The notes: generated from the letters alone by a model not told the origin. A stretch of DNA of 64,000 nt from Shinisaurus crocodilurus (GCA_021292165.1 JAHFWL010000268.1:1-64000); one strand, 5' to 3'. Positions 50,136-62,249 are shown, counted from the first letter of the stretch. Made by a program: numbers and translations.

Positions 50136-53100
50136 GTGCAATCAGATGCAATCAGTTCAACATAATCCCTTCCCCTGAACATGTTTTATCGGACTGGATT
50201 ATAGCTGCAGTTGTGTTGTAGACTGCCTTTTGCTGATGATTGTTGTTTTGTGGAACTCTTACTGGTTTTATCACTTTTATTAGTTTTATTATGAATTTTA
50301 TTATATGCATTTTATTGTTGTACGCTGCCGTTGTACGCTGCCTTGAGAGGGCTCCTGCCCTGAAAGGTGGCCTATAAATATTTTAAATAAAATAAACATG
50401 TTTCAGCAGAATGTCTTCCTCAGAGCGGGGGCAGTTGTAAATATCAATGGCTGCGGAGTGAGAACTTGGGAAAGAATATTGGACATTTTTATTTTTTTAA
50501 AAAACAAATCGATATCCCACTCTTCCACAGCAAAAACAAACAAACAAACCAAAACCCATCTCAGATTATTTGTCACACAGACCTGTAGACTCTTGCTCAA
50601 AGGCAGAGGCAAGTGGTGATGAACATTTTGGTCCAGGGCTCGTCTACTCTTGGACTCTGCACTGGTCCTCCACCTCCCAAGAGAAGGCGGCAGTGGCAGT
50701 GGGGAATGCTTGAAAAGGGCAGAACATCTGCACAGAGGCAGTGCAAATTTGCACACAGAGGCTGCTGCCATAGGGTCTACATCCAAATGGCTACTCAGCC
50801 CTTCTGGTGGTCAAAGGTGCACAGTTTATGTCTCAGGGCACATGGAAAGCTTGCATTTCTATGAAGAGGGGCAAAGGCCACTTTAGCATCCTTCTGGCTG
50901 AGCATAGCCAGCCAGCCCCTTTTCCTCCATCGTCCGCCTCTCTGCCTATTTCTCACTTCTTTTTAACTAAAGGAGGGCTGACAGGGGAGGAGTCAGCCCA
51001 GCCCGGACTGTGAGTCCCCGGTAGAGCCAGGGGTGGATGCAGGGCTCTCCCTGGGCAGAGACAGTGCCTGGTGCGGCTCCCCAGCTCTGTCCCTTCAGCG
51101 CCATTCCCTGGGGAGCTGCACAGCGGCAGGGTCCCCGCCATGCTCTCTGTTCTGTGCTCCGCTGCTCCGTGCGGACACCTTCCTGGGTGAGCAGAGGGGA
51201 GTTGGAACAGGAGTCTGTGCCCCTGAGGATAACGGCCCTCCTGTTGGTGCATCCTTTCCTTTCCAGCACAAGTCTTCCAGTATCAGAGGCAGTGTGCCCA
51301 TGTACACCAGTTGCCGGGGGACATGGGCGGGAGGGTGCTGTGGCTCTCCTGTCCTGCTTGTGGGCTTCCCGTGGGCAGCTGGTCGGCCACTGTGAAGACA
51401 GAATGCTGGACTGGATGGACCCTTGGCCTGATCCTTGTCCTTACCTTCTTATTGGGTGACATGAGCCATTTTTAGTGGCTGGTGGCTGGTCTGGGATCAA
51501 GCATTTGCCTTTCATAACTCTGCTGGTAGTTAGGAAGGCCAGATACTTGATCTGGGACTAGCCACCCATCCCATAAAACACACATCTAAAAATAGCCCAG
51601 CTCAAAGTACCAGTATATATATTTTTTCACATTCCAGCCATTGGCATGTTGGAAGCATCCTAGGAACTGTGGAAAGAGCAAAGAGACTTGTGGCACCTTA
51701 AAAACTATTCTAGCAGAAGCTTTTGTGGTCTATAGCCCACTTCATCAGATGCAGGAAATGTTATAGAGAGAAAATTATTCATGTGATGAGCATTGTTCAT
51801 AATGTGATTGTCACTGCCAGCAATTTCTGCCTTTCACTTCCTTTTGACCTCACTGTATACAATTCCGCCCCCATCCACCCACCCACCCACATACATATGT
51901 ACCGTATATAAACCTGACACTCTCTATAACTCCCCGCGCATCTGATGAAGGGGACTCTAGTCCAGGAACACTTATGCCAGAATAAATGTGTTAGTCTTTA
52001 AGATGCTACAAGACGCTTTGCTGTTTTTGCTGCGGCAGACTAACAGGACGACGCTCTGAAAGTGAGAAGTGTGCGCCTGCCTGCCTACCTACCTGCCTGC
52101 CTTCCTGGCCGCTGCCTGTCAGGGTCAAGAATACCGGGCTAGGTGGACCGATGCTCTGACTTCATATGAGGAGGCTTCCTCTGTTCCTCCCTTCCCTCCC
52201 GAAGTCTGGGAGAAGCCCCCAAAAGCAGAGCCACCGAGACTCTCCCTGGAGCCAGAAGGCATCAGTCTTGCCTACCTTGTATCTGTCTGTTGAGGTGCCT
52301 CCTCCCGTGGATTCTCCTAGCAAACACTCTGCATTCCTGGAAGTTGTGCTCCTTTTATAAGCATCCCCACGGTCATCGTGGTTCGCTTAATGCTCCTACG
52401 AGCCACACCCTTCTTCCGACTGGCTTAACACCCTCTGACAAGCCGCCGCCGCCGCCGCCCCCCTCTCCCTCTCCCTCTCGCTCTCTCCCATTCATGCATT
52501 TGTTGTTGGGAGGTGGGTCATCCGCCCAGCCAGGGCCATCGATCCAGCGCTTCCTTCCCGCTGCCAGCTCACCTCAGCGCTCAGCGTGCCATTGTCAAAG
52601 GGGGCTGTGTGTGTTCCCAGCATCAGCAGCCTGGCCGGTACCAAGCAGTCATTTATTTGGAAACTGAGCCTTGTGATGCTCGCTGGCCAGACACAGGCTG
52701 CCCTGTTTCCCGCACGCCTTCTCTGGCTCCCACCCCACGCCGCGTCCCCGACTCTCTCCGCTTCAGCAAGGCCAGAGGCCGCTTGGATCAGGGGGCGTTT
52801 CCAGGGGGTCTGTTCAGTTCCCAAGCCAGATGCGGAGGCCTGCGCTAGGACCACCGCCCAGTCCTCTAAAGCGAGGAAGGGGCATCGCCAAGCCCCAGGA
52901 CTAGCTGTGGTCATCCGCAGGCTGCTTGCTTGGCAGGGAGCGACGCGCCGAACCTCATCCCAGCGCCACGGACTACCTGGCAACCTTGCTGGCTGCCTCT
53001 GCACCTGGAGTTCTGGGGGAGGGGGGCTGACTGGCTGGCTGAGGAACCCCCTCCCAGGGGAGGCTCGGTTCGCTCCCTCTCTGTGTTTACCTGCCTGTAA

Positions 53101-53227
53101 GTGGGTCTGGTGGGTTGGGTGCTGTTTTTAATTTTTTTAAAAAATGTAATTGTTCTGTTTTAATTGTATTTTAATGTATTGTTTTAATCCATTTTAATTT
53201 TTTCTCTGAGCCACGGTTTTTATTTAT
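49888..53227. repeat. 3.34-kb tandem duplication, unit 2
   Basis: Second unit of the same segment; the next SINE starts 3340 bp after the one at its own start. It carries small changes from unit 1, including longer (GCC)n near 52443-52457. Units 1 and 2 both begin in a SINE, and a third SINE follows unit 2. Confidence 0.95.
52573..52662 (-). promoter_or_regulatory. Candidate APOD upstream promoter and noncoding exon 1 (unit 2 copy)
   Basis: Duplicate of the 49241-49330 arrangement, with donor GT at 52572-52571 and TATA-like sequence near 52652-52659. If either is real, APOD could have two alternative first exons. Confidence 0.25.
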
Positions 53228-54474
53228 TTATTTATTTATTTATTATATTTGTGCCCCGCCTTTTTTCCTGCAAGGAACCCAAGGCGGCTTACATAATCCT
53301 CCTCCTCCTCCTCCTCCTCCTCTCCATTTTATCCTCACAACCCTGTGAGGTAGGTTAGGCTGAGAGTCAGTGACTGGCCCAAAGTCACCCAGTGAGTTTC
53401 ATGGCTGAGCGGGGACTAGAACCCGGATCTCCCGAGTCCCAGTCCAACACTCTCACCACCATGCAGGGATGTTGAAGAGTCCTTAGTCTCGAGTCACAAG
53501 TCGAGTCACGAGTCTTTGGACCCGAGTCCGAGTCCGAGTCCTTGGTCCAAAATGGTGACTCACGAGTCACGAGTCACTCCCAAAGCTGACTCCACGAGTC
53601 CCTATTAAAATCAATGGGGGTTTTTCCCAACAAAATAAGGCTACTTCAGATGTGTGGCTTAAATAAATTCTAGGCACAAGTGTGCCTTTTTATTTCAAAA
53701 CTCTGCAACTGATTTTGGCAAGAACAGACCAGGCAGAAAACCCCAAAATAACCAGGCAGGCAGAGGAGGCAGGGAACCCCAAAGCAGGCAGGCAGAGGCC
53801 TTTGTCTTGGACAATTCAACTGTTGAACTGGTCAAGAAGAGACCAGGCAGGCAGAGGAGGCTGGGAACCCCAGACAGGCAGGCAGAGGCAGCCAAACCCA
53901 AAATGTCTGAAACGTTGCATTTTAGAAAAATGATTTTAAAAAATAAACTTGCTGTACTTCCTAAAACTTATCCATGTTGCATTTGAGGAACATGATTTTT
54001 TCTAAATGTTTGGCCCCCATTCTGGAACGATGAGATCTCATCACAATTCCACCTCACTGAATACCCGCTCCACTGGTGATGAACTTGCTGGAACCAGAAA
54101 CACACTCAGAGCAGCCACACAGAGTAATCTCAGGTCCTTCTTCTGCCTCTCCCAAGTACGCAACACATCAATCAAAATAAACCTTGACACACTGTTGGGG
54201 CTGCACTCCTGGTAGCCGTCCATAGTGGCCGAGCAGCGGCACACCTCGCTTCCATGCGCTCTTCGCCGCCAATCACGCTCCTCTCCACTCCTTCTGGCAC
54301 AGCCCAGGGATTTTGAAGAGTCCTTGGTCTCGAGTCCCGAGTCGAGTCTCGAGTCCCATTAAAAATATTGGGACTCGAGTCCGAGTCGAGTCCGAGGGGG
54401 GACTCAGTCCGACTCACGAGTCGAGTCCTCGAGTCCGAGTCCCCATCCCTGCCACCATGCCACACTGGCTCTCA
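53221..54474 (-). mobile_element. tRNA-type SINE, copy 11 (right edge; split by a hAT element)
   Basis: Antisense copy at 53221-53463 that resumes at 54452-54474 ('ccaccatgccacactggctc') after a 988-bp hAT insertion. The (CTC)n in its body is expanded. Confidence 0.92.
53464..54451 (-). mobile_element. hAT-superfamily DNA transposon (deletion derivative)
   Basis: Terminal inverted repeats CAGGGATG...CATCCCTG with a perfect 8-bp target-site duplication CCACCATG (53456-53463 and 54452-54459). The TIR start and 8-bp TSD are hAT hallmarks. Subterminal regions are packed with gagtc/gactc motifs. The minus-strand frame 54244-54041 encodes FLVPASSSPVERVFSEVEL, the hAT C-terminal dimerisation motif, so it is derived from an autonomous element. 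The left end is repeated internally at 54304 ('cagggattttgaagagtcc'). It disrupts SINE copy 11. Confidence 0.92.
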
Positions 54475-54599
54475 TGGACCAATGGACCGTTGAGTGTGAT
54501 TTTTTGGTGGAAAGGCAAGGTTCAAATAAAATAAACAAGCAAGCAGGCATTCTGCAGATGCTGAAAGCAGAAGGTTATTGTCAGCTTCTTGGGAAATGC

Positions 54600-55120
54600 T
54601 GGGAAAGAAGAATGTGAAGAGAAAGCCATAACCCACCCACACACACACACACACACGTATACCGCAAGATAGCATCAGGAGGGGGCACGACAAGAAGGAG
54701 GGGCCCCAACAGAGGGTATAAAGCCCAGGGTCAGTGGCGGGAAAAGGGTTGTTGGTCGTGAGGCAGCAAGCTGCAAGGTCCATGGCTCAGGCCAAACCAC
54801 CTTCAACCCTGGGGGAGCTCCCAGTGAACAACGCTAACATAGAACAGCCCTTTTGGAGTTAAGCGGCTTTCTAGGAACAAGGCATTTCCAGGTACGACTG
54901 TCTGTATTGCTTTTGCGGCTCGCTACCAGCTCAATTGTAGGTGTGTGCTTAGCGTGGTGCTTTGTATATGTTCTGTTATGCTCCATTAAACTCTGTTTAC
55001 CCATAACACTGTAGTAGCGTCCATTCAAAACTCGGTCTCCTCGCTTTGCCTGCGTTATAATTGGTCGCGGCTTCTGCCAGAGAGCTGCGTACCGCTGATA
55101 GAGGGCTACCCGAGTCCGGG
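54600..55120 (+). mobile_element. LTR-like fragment, sense copy
   Basis: Homologous to 37376-37700 in reverse. Visible features: TATAAA at 54717-54722, a 'cattaaactctgtttacccat' stretch near 54986, and 'ttggtcgcggcttctgcc' near 55061 that could follow the LTR 3' end. No gag or pol reading frame was recognised after it. Class uncertain. Confidence 0.55.
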
Positions 55121-55124
55121 TTAA

Positions 55125-56885
55125 CCCGAGTGGCCGAACCCGCCAAGAAGGACAGTTGCAGTCTTTCTCCACAAAGAACTAGCAAAGGCATAGAACGAGC
55201 CTTGTTAGCGAAAGCAGGTTCTGAGGCAGGTCCTGGGCGGAGCAAGTCCTGCTGCCAGTTCTTGGCCTCAGAGCAGGATGAGGACGGAGCGAGGGGCAGA
55301 GGGTGCTGACATGGCAGGCCAAGAAGAAGACGAGCCTCTTCCATGCACTCTCCCGCTCGAGAGGATGTGTCCAGCTCACGCAGCCCCACGGTCCGGCTGC
55401 TTCCATGTGGGGTCTGCAGTGGAGGGCGCAGAGGAAGGGGGTTTCACAGGATGAATGCAAGAAGAACTGGTGGAGGCAAGAAGGGAAGCTGTGGAAGGCA
55501 CCGGCCAGGCAGGTGAATGCCGGGGGGCTTTTACAAAAAGTGCACTTCGGGGTGGGTGGGATGTGTAGTTCTAAAATAAGATTGGTGCTGTGCAAAAATT
55601 CAAGTCATGCAGAAGTTGTGTTATGTTAGCTGATGTAAAAAATGGCTGATGACACTGTGAGAAGTCAAATGCCTGGTCCAGGCTCCTCCAGAGCCCCAGA
55701 ACCTGACCCAGCAGGCCCACTGCCACGAGCACCCCCTGCAGGCCCCGGCGCTGCCCTCCATGGCGCGGTCACCCGTGTCAAAGGTGAAGAAAGGGGGGGG
55801 CATTCCTTCTCGGCAAATGACGTGGCGCAGTCAATGTTATAAGGGTGGTGGGATGCCAGAAAATGTCCAATGCGACATTCGTAGCAGGGACTTAATTAGG
55901 GCAGTGCCACAAAGCATTGATGGCTGGGAGTAACCTCGCAGCACAGCAGCTGGTCTGCCCCAATTTAAAAAGTCTTCCTGGGGTCAGTTACGGATTCCGC
56001 CAAGTGCAGCAGACGATGCTCAGGAACGAAACGACTGAGCTCTGAGAAGAGCGAAATCTGCTGTCTAGACTTGCTAGCAGAGGTGACTCTATGACTCTGT
56101 GAAAATAAAAAAGGTGCCCCCCCCATCATGCTGTTTCCTCAAGGATCTGAAATGGCCCCACAGCAAGGAGGACGGCACCAGCATCATCCTCCTCCTGAGC
56201 TGCAGAAACCAAAAGGCAGGGCACGTGGCTCCATGGCCTGTGCTTGTCTGGCCAAGCCCAAGGAACCAGCCAGGAGCGCCCGGGGCCGCGGGGCACTCTG
56301 GGAGAGCGAGAGCGAGGCTCCTCTGCGCCTGGCTGGCCCGGGCCAGACCTGCACGCCCTCCGGCCCTGCCTTCTGACTCAAACAGCTTGTCTCGGCAGCA
56401 TGGGAAGGCGCACGCAGGGATGACTCACCCTCACCTGTCTTGCACAGGAAGGAAGCCAGTTAGGCAGCCACTGGTCCATTCCCGGGACAAAGGTAAACAG
56501 CAGCTGGGATTTGCACATTCTTGGCAGCCATCTGAGGGCACAGGCATTCATCCACACCAGTTGGTTTGGACCTGGCAGGCGATGTGCAAGGTCTGGCCCA
56601 GGAGCGCTGCCGCTTCTTCACCCACCTGCAATTTCCAGGTGTGAAACAGGTCCTGCCCACTGCCCAGGCAGAAGCTGCCAGAGCCAGGCAGCTGTGCGTG
56701 AAGATGCTGCCCTGCTGCTCACAGGAGGCCCTCGCGGCGGCATTCCTGAGCTCGGAGGTCTTCAGGAGACACAGATACTCATGCGGGGTCATTGTGGTCT
56801 GAGTGTGGGGAAACCAACGTCCATCCCCTTGTCAGTTCACTCCCTGCTGGGGGGTTAGACTCTCAGTGGCTTTCCCTTCTGCAAG
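55125..56885. other. No recognised feature
   Basis: No exon, RNA gene or known repeat was recognised. An open frame without ATG at 56566-56802 (plus) is cysteine-bearing but matches nothing I know. 55125-55600 might be internal sequence of the LTR-like element. Confidence 0.4.
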
Positions 56886-56889
56886 GCTG

Positions 56890-57545
56890 AGGGACCTATT
56901 AAAATGGTTTGCCCCTGGAGGCCGATGGATTCCCGAGGGCTCTGGGGGATCCGGCCGGTATGGCTGGCGCTCCTGCTGAAGCCCTGGTCACTCCGTGGAG
57001 TGCAGAGATGACCTGGGCGGTTGGCATGATCGCGCCCAAGGGGCCCCTCCCTCTGAGCAGGGCCTGGACAGCTTGGGAAGACGGCTGGAACGCAGGTGGG
57101 GGAAGTCTCCTGCCAAGTTCGAGTGAACGAGCCTACTCTGTGGCAGTGATGGTGGCAGAGAGAGTGAGTGTGCTTTTCCACCACCACTGCATTTCCCCAG
57201 TGCCATCTAGCAGAGCTTTTCCAAGTGGTTCACGGCCCGCTGCAATCTGGGCCGGGGAGAGAGATGGTGGAACGCTTGATAACATGCTGTGGTCAGTTTG
57301 TGAGACACTTTGAAGACAACACTGCTTGCATCCATCACGACTTGGACTACTCCACAGTTAATGCAGTCCCAACGGTAGAGATAAAGGCGTCCAGAGAACC
57401 AACCGATCTAGTTTTACTGGATGACTTTCAGTTGTTGAGGCCCAAGGATGTGGCCAAGGTGCTTAGCCAAGTCCGGCCAACCAGCTGTGGGTTTGGCCCT
57501 TGCCCTTCATGGCTTATCACATCTAATATACCAGCAATAAAACAT
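56890..57545 (+). mobile_element. L2 LINE fragment (between endonuclease and RT)
   Basis: The plus strand includes 'LAPLLKPWSLRGVQR'-type L2 sequence near 56960-57010. It ends in LRPKDVAKVLSQVRPTSCGF, then GPCPSWLI (57433-57520), the conserved L2 'P(T/S)(T/S)C..DPCPSWL' segment. The frame is open over the last ~100 codons. Confidence 0.8.
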
Positions 57546-57835
57546 TTAGTGGGACAATACTAAAATCTAAAACACACAATCGCAGCTAAAAACTCAGAAC
57601 AGTCCACTGAAATATACTCAGAAGAACACCAAAGAAAACAAGTCTTGAGGGCCTTCCTAAAGGCCTGCAGTGTGGGGGCCCTGATGGATTCCCAATGGCA
57701 ACCCATTCCAGAGGGGTGGGGCCACTGCAGAAAAGGCCCTCCCTTGCACCCGTTGTCAGCAAGGCCAGGGCGACCTGAGGCTGTTGCCCATTAGAACTGG
57801 TACACCAACCCGTGCTGGGGGTGGGTGTACTAGCC
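57546..57835 (-). mobile_element. L2-like LINE 3' end, antisense
   Basis: Antisense 'ccattccagaggggtggggc' and the A-rich tail near 57546-57600 match the L2 3' region also seen at 24840-24900. It abuts the sense L2 piece in opposite orientation. Confidence 0.65.
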
Positions 57836-58421
57836 AAGCTAATTTTCTTGTTTGTAATGCATGGACGTGTGTATTTTTGAGAACAAAAAATTGTAAAACA
57901 TTAAGTTCATGCTTTTGGACACTGAATGAGTGTTTGAGTTAGCTTCCCAAATGTAAAAGTAGCTATTCCCCATTTGGGTAAGAGCATAGTTGGTGCATAA
58001 ATCAGCTGTGCGAGCACCACACCACTGGCTAAAGGCCCCCTTAGACCCACATTGGTCGTGACATGTGTATACCCAGAAGTTGCGTGTCCATGTGAACAAG
58101 GACTCCTGGCAACACCTTGTCCCACTGAGGGGACAAGTGAGGGGCAAGAGAAAGCCGAAAGCCGCTCCGTTGGTAGCCGCCGCCAATACCTCAAGGCATC
58201 TGAAGCCTGTTACAGCAGCAGTTCCTGAAAGAGCCGCCTCCCCAAGCCTTTTGCCGCTGCTCCGCGGATTGGGAAAGAGCTGAGCGGGAGGGAAAGCCCT
58301 GGGACTCAGCACCCAACTTGTCTGCTGCTCAGCTGGAGCCGGAGTGCAGGTTGGTGTTGGCGTGCGCTGCGTGCGCTGCGTGTGGAGAGAGAGATGGGGG
58401 GGTGGAGCTTGTGTGTGTATA

Positions 58422-58655
58422 CCGTGTTTTCCCGAAAATAAGACCTACCCCGAAAATAAGACCTAGTACTATTTTTGGAAATTGCTAAAGTATAAGACCT
58501 ACCCCGAAAATAAGACCTAGTGTCTTATGACGATGTTCCAGAAGAAGTGGATTGTTGTACATTAAAAAAATAAGACCTACCCCAAAAATAAGACCTAGTG
58601 TGTTTTTTGAGCCCAAAAAAATATAAGACAGTGTCTTATTTTCGGGGAAACACGG
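58422..58655. mobile_element. Tc1/mariner-type MITE (234 bp)
   Basis: Flanked by TA on both sides (58420-58421, 58656-58657). Its 23-bp terminal inverted repeats CCGTGTTTTCCCGAAAATAA are followed by GAC and differ by one mismatch. Internally it repeats 'aaaataagaccta' units several times. No coding capacity, hence nonautonomous. Confidence 0.9.
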
Positions 58656-59079
58656 TATATGTGTGAATGGAGGAGTGGTGTCTGTGTGTGCGTGCGTGCG
58701 TGCATGCATGCTTTGGCTCCTCCCACCCTGGCCTTTGGCCCCACCCACTTTTCCTGGATGCAGGAATGCAGCCCCTCGGGCCAGGTGGGGGGAATGGTTC
58801 CCCGTGCCTGGTGTGGACCAGAGTGAGCCAGATGGGCCGAGGGGCCTGAGGCGAGCTGCCCCAGTTCCCCTTCTTCACTCCAAGGACAACGTGCCCAAGG
58901 GAGCCACCAGACGGCAACATTTGGCTGGACCATGATGGAAGACGGGCTTTGCTGGTGAAAGGTGTAAGCTGGCAACAGCAGCACCTAATAAAGGCAGCGT
59001 AGTTCTGTAAAGCCCAGCCCAGAAGTGAGATGCTTGCTTGAATTTTTCTTAACTTTTCACCCCTTGAAAAATGCGGTAA

Positions 59080-59270
59080 GAACGCACAAAAAGCCTCAGA
59101 CTGGCTCAGACCGAAGAGCCACTTAGCCCAGCGCCCCATTTCCCAGGCTTGCCAGTTGGATCCCACCACCACCATCACCCCTGCCTGGGAAGCCAACAGA
59201 ACCCGCAGGCTTTGCCTCCTTCCCAGCCCAACCAGAGTCACACTCCGTTCTAGGGAATATTGGCCCAACG
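59080..59270 (-). mobile_element. Possible L3-like LINE 3' fragment
   Basis: Antisense 'gactggctcagaccgaagagccacttagcccagc' resembles the region at 39015-39045 but is much diverged. Confidence 0.4.
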
Positions 59271-59989
59271 GGGTTATGATGTATATGGCATCTTCAGGAT
59301 CTTTCAGCAGAGACATCTTCCTAGGTGTTCTATCCAGTGCCTTGCATTTTAGACTCCTGACAAGGAAATGCCACACCTGCTACTCAGCAGGAGTAGTAAT
59401 TAGACTTCTAAGCGAAACAGGTTCTTGTTTGCTGCATCCTGGGCAAAGTGGCAGCAAGAAGCAGCACAAAATGCTGCCCTGCTTAATCCCCACGATCTTG
59501 AGTGAGCGCACCAGGAGTGGGAAGAGGGCCATGCATATGCTTCAGCTCTAGTCCTCCTCATCCGTAGGCATATTGCCAAGTGCCAGCAGCACTCCCTGAA
59601 AGAGGGATGCAGAAGGGACCCGAGCCCTGGTTGAGCCAGAGGGCCGCCCACCTTTGCCTTGCAAAGGGCTGAAATGCCGGAAGACTGGGCATATAGCCCC
59701 AAATAGCCTTGGATCGTGTTATTAGTTGCTATTTATGGGTTTGTTATGTGTTTGTGCATTTTATGCTTTTCTATGAGTTGCACATCACCCTTCACCCTGG
59801 GTGGCTTTTGGGCAGAAAGGTGATTAATACTATATGTGACAAGTAATTTCAAAATATATTTAGTGCTAAACGTTTCGGCTTCCGCCCTCATCAGTAGCCG
59901 TGATGTTAAATGGATACCGAGAGCGGGGAGATGAAAATTCCCAACAAGAAAAACAGGTGTGAATGGAATAAAGCATATTAATTTTTATT

Positions 59990-60218
59990 TTTAAAATTTT
60001 GTTTAGTTATTTTTGCACTTATATCCCGCCTTTTTTCCTTCTTGCAAGGAACCCAAGGCAGCTTACATGGCCCTCCTCCTCCTCCTCCTCCTCTCCATTT
60101 TATCCTCACAACAACCCTGTGAGGTAGATTAAGCTGAGAGCCAGTGACTGGCCCAAAGTCACCCAGTGAGCTTCAGGGCCGAGTAGGGACTAGAACCCGG
60201 ATCTCCCGAGTCCCGGTC
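59990..60218 (-). mobile_element. tRNA-type SINE, copy 12
   Basis: Antisense copy with expanded (CTC)n; the tRNA-like head is cut short at about 60218. Confidence 0.88.
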
Positions 60219-60334
60219 CAACATGCTAATGTAAGCTGCCCTCCAGGCTTCAGGCCATACAGACTAAGCGTTCTGAGTCTGTAGATCCGGAAATGTTCTG
60301 GATCAGCATCCTTTGTTGAACTGGAAACCATTGA

Positions 60335-60545
60335 GAGCCAGCGTGGCGCAGTGGTGAGAATGTTGGGCTGGGATTCAGGAGACCCGGGTTCTAGTCCCCA
60401 CTTGGCCATGAAGCTCCCTGGGTGACCTTGGGCCAGTTGTTGTGAGGATAAAATGGAGAGGAGGAGGATCGTGTAACTAAGCTGCCTTGTAATAATAAAT
60501 ACATGTAATAATAAATGGTAGTAAATGTAATAATAAATAAATTAA
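60335..60545 (+). mobile_element. tRNA-type SINE, copy 13
   Basis: Plus-strand copy with a good head and box B ('gggttctagtcccc'); the body has a deletion ('ccttgggccagttgttgtgagg') and the tail is a long (AATA)n stretch. Confidence 0.88.
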
Positions 60546-60619
60546 AATTGTACATCTGAGAGACTACGTGCAGGTGAAGTAAAATGTTTTGCAATGGGTT
60601 GCTCTAGTTTTCTAGCAAT

Positions 60620-60825
60620 ATTTTATTTATTTGTTTATTTATTCTATTTATACCCCACCTTTTTTCCTGCAAGGAACCCAAGGTGGCTTACATAATCCTC
60701 CTCCTCCTCCTCTCCATTTTATCCTCACAACAACCCTGTGAGGTAGGTTAGGCTGAGAGTCAGTGACTGGCCCAAAGTCACCCAGTGAGTTTCATGGCCG
60801 AGCGGGGACTCGAACCTGGATCTCC
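60620..60825 (-). mobile_element. tRNA-type SINE, copy 14 (head truncated)
   Basis: Antisense copy ending at 'ggatctccct'; the tRNA-like head beyond this is absent. Confidence 0.88.
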
Positions 60826-61311
60826 CTACAAATCACATGCAACATTCTCTCTTTTTTGACATTCAATTACCGTAAATAAATTACATTTGTGGAAATGCAT
60901 GTTACAGTGTCTAATGAAATAAGTTTTGTTTGTGTCTGTCTGTATATATATACGTGCATACAATAACCAGAGGGCAACACCCTCACGGGGGTGCAGAAAT
61001 CCATTGCACACGCCATTCCCAACTGGGACAACTGGGCACGATTGAAAATGCTGCTGATCACCATTCAAGCTCTACAGTACAGACCTACCAGTTCTCCTGG
61101 ACCTCTCAGCCACTTCCACCCTATTTTTCTAGGAGGCCTTGCTGAGATGGAATGCGGGCCACAGTTGTGCAATGGTCCCACTTCTTCCTGGCTGGTATAC
61201 TCCTGAAGGGGTGGTGGTGGTGAGAGACCGTTGCTAAAATCCACAGCCATTGGCCATTGGGGAGTGTAAGGTTCTGCTTTTGTCTCTCATCCTATTTACT
61301 AATGCCTAGGT

Positions 61312-61745
61312 CAGTGATGGCGAACCTTTTTGAGCCCGAGTGCCCAAACTGCAACACAAAACCAACTTATTTATTTCAAAGTGCCTTAAATTTGGCAGGA
61401 AGGAGGAGGGGGCACTAGCTAATTGCGCCCCGCTCTGTCTCAGGACATGGCTCTTCACCGGGCGCACAAAGATTCGGGCGCGCGCGTGCTGTGCTTCTGA
61501 GCTGTCTGTTCAGTTAGAAGGAGGGCTGGGTGCCTGCGCAGTCCACTTCTGGGGGTGGAGATGTTGGAGTGTGCCTGCCTGTGGAGGCCAGCGAGGAATG
61601 AGTGGAGAGGAGTTACTATGGAAACCCGACGCTGAATGCAGAAGGGGACGGTCTTTTCGTGATCTGGCGACCAATGGCTCGAGTGCCCACAGAGAGGTCC
61701 CTGCGTGCCAGCTGTGGCACGCGTGCCATAGGTTCGCCATCACTG
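61312..61745. mobile_element. Nonautonomous hAT element with perfect TSD (434 bp)
   Basis: 15-bp perfect terminal inverted repeats CAGTGATGGCGAACC...GGTTCGCCATCACTG, flanked by an exact 8-bp duplication GCCTAGGT (61304-61311, 61746-61753). No transposase fragment was recognised inside. The exact TSD and TIRs suggest limited age. Confidence 0.93.
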
Positions 61746-61899
61746 GCCTAGGTTTTCAACCATTTTTTACTGTTGCTCTCCATTTCTGTTGCCTTGTTTC
61801 AATATTTTAATGCTTTATTCTTTATTTATTATTTTTAATGTTTAAAAAAGAGTTGTTTTTAATTGTTAAAAGTTTTATCCTTGTCATTTGCTATTACGG

Positions 61900-62065
61900 A
61901 TCTTCCTGGGAGGACCAGAACCATGACAACACCATCCCCACCCCACAAGGCCCATCCCAACCTGGTGCTCTACAAGGAGGAGACAATGGCCAATGGTATC
62001 AAAAGCCACAGAGAAGTCCAGTGGAACCGACAAAGATGCACTCCTGTTGCCTCATTCCTGGCGTC
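61900..62065 (-). mobile_element. L2 LINE fragment
   Basis: Antisense 'ggtatcaaaagccacagagaagtccagtgg' corresponds to the L2 RT segment encoding LLDLSAAFDTV. It is followed by a (TCC)n run at 62072-62098. Confidence 0.65.
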
Positions 62066-62249
62066 CATCCATCTCCTCCTCCTCCTCCTCCTCCTCTAGG
62101 GTGGCAAATGCAGGAGTGTACAGCAACCACAAGATTCGACACAGACCCGTTGGCACTTTGGAAAATGGCCCAGTTTGGGTCTGCCTGCTTCAGCTCAGGT
62201 ACTGGACCTGAATTGAGATTCGGGTATCCAAAGGTTCGTACCTCCCAGT

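Noticed and set aside
53464..54451. Satellite or tandem-repeat array (gagtc motifs)
   Set aside because: The motifs are confined to the two ends of one element with TIRs and a perfect 8-bp TSD, so they are hAT subterminal repeats.
56566..56802. Cysteine-bearing open frame on the plus strand
   Set aside because: It lacks an ATG, has no recognisable domain and no clear splice sites; could be a decayed exon or pseudogene but nothing supports it.
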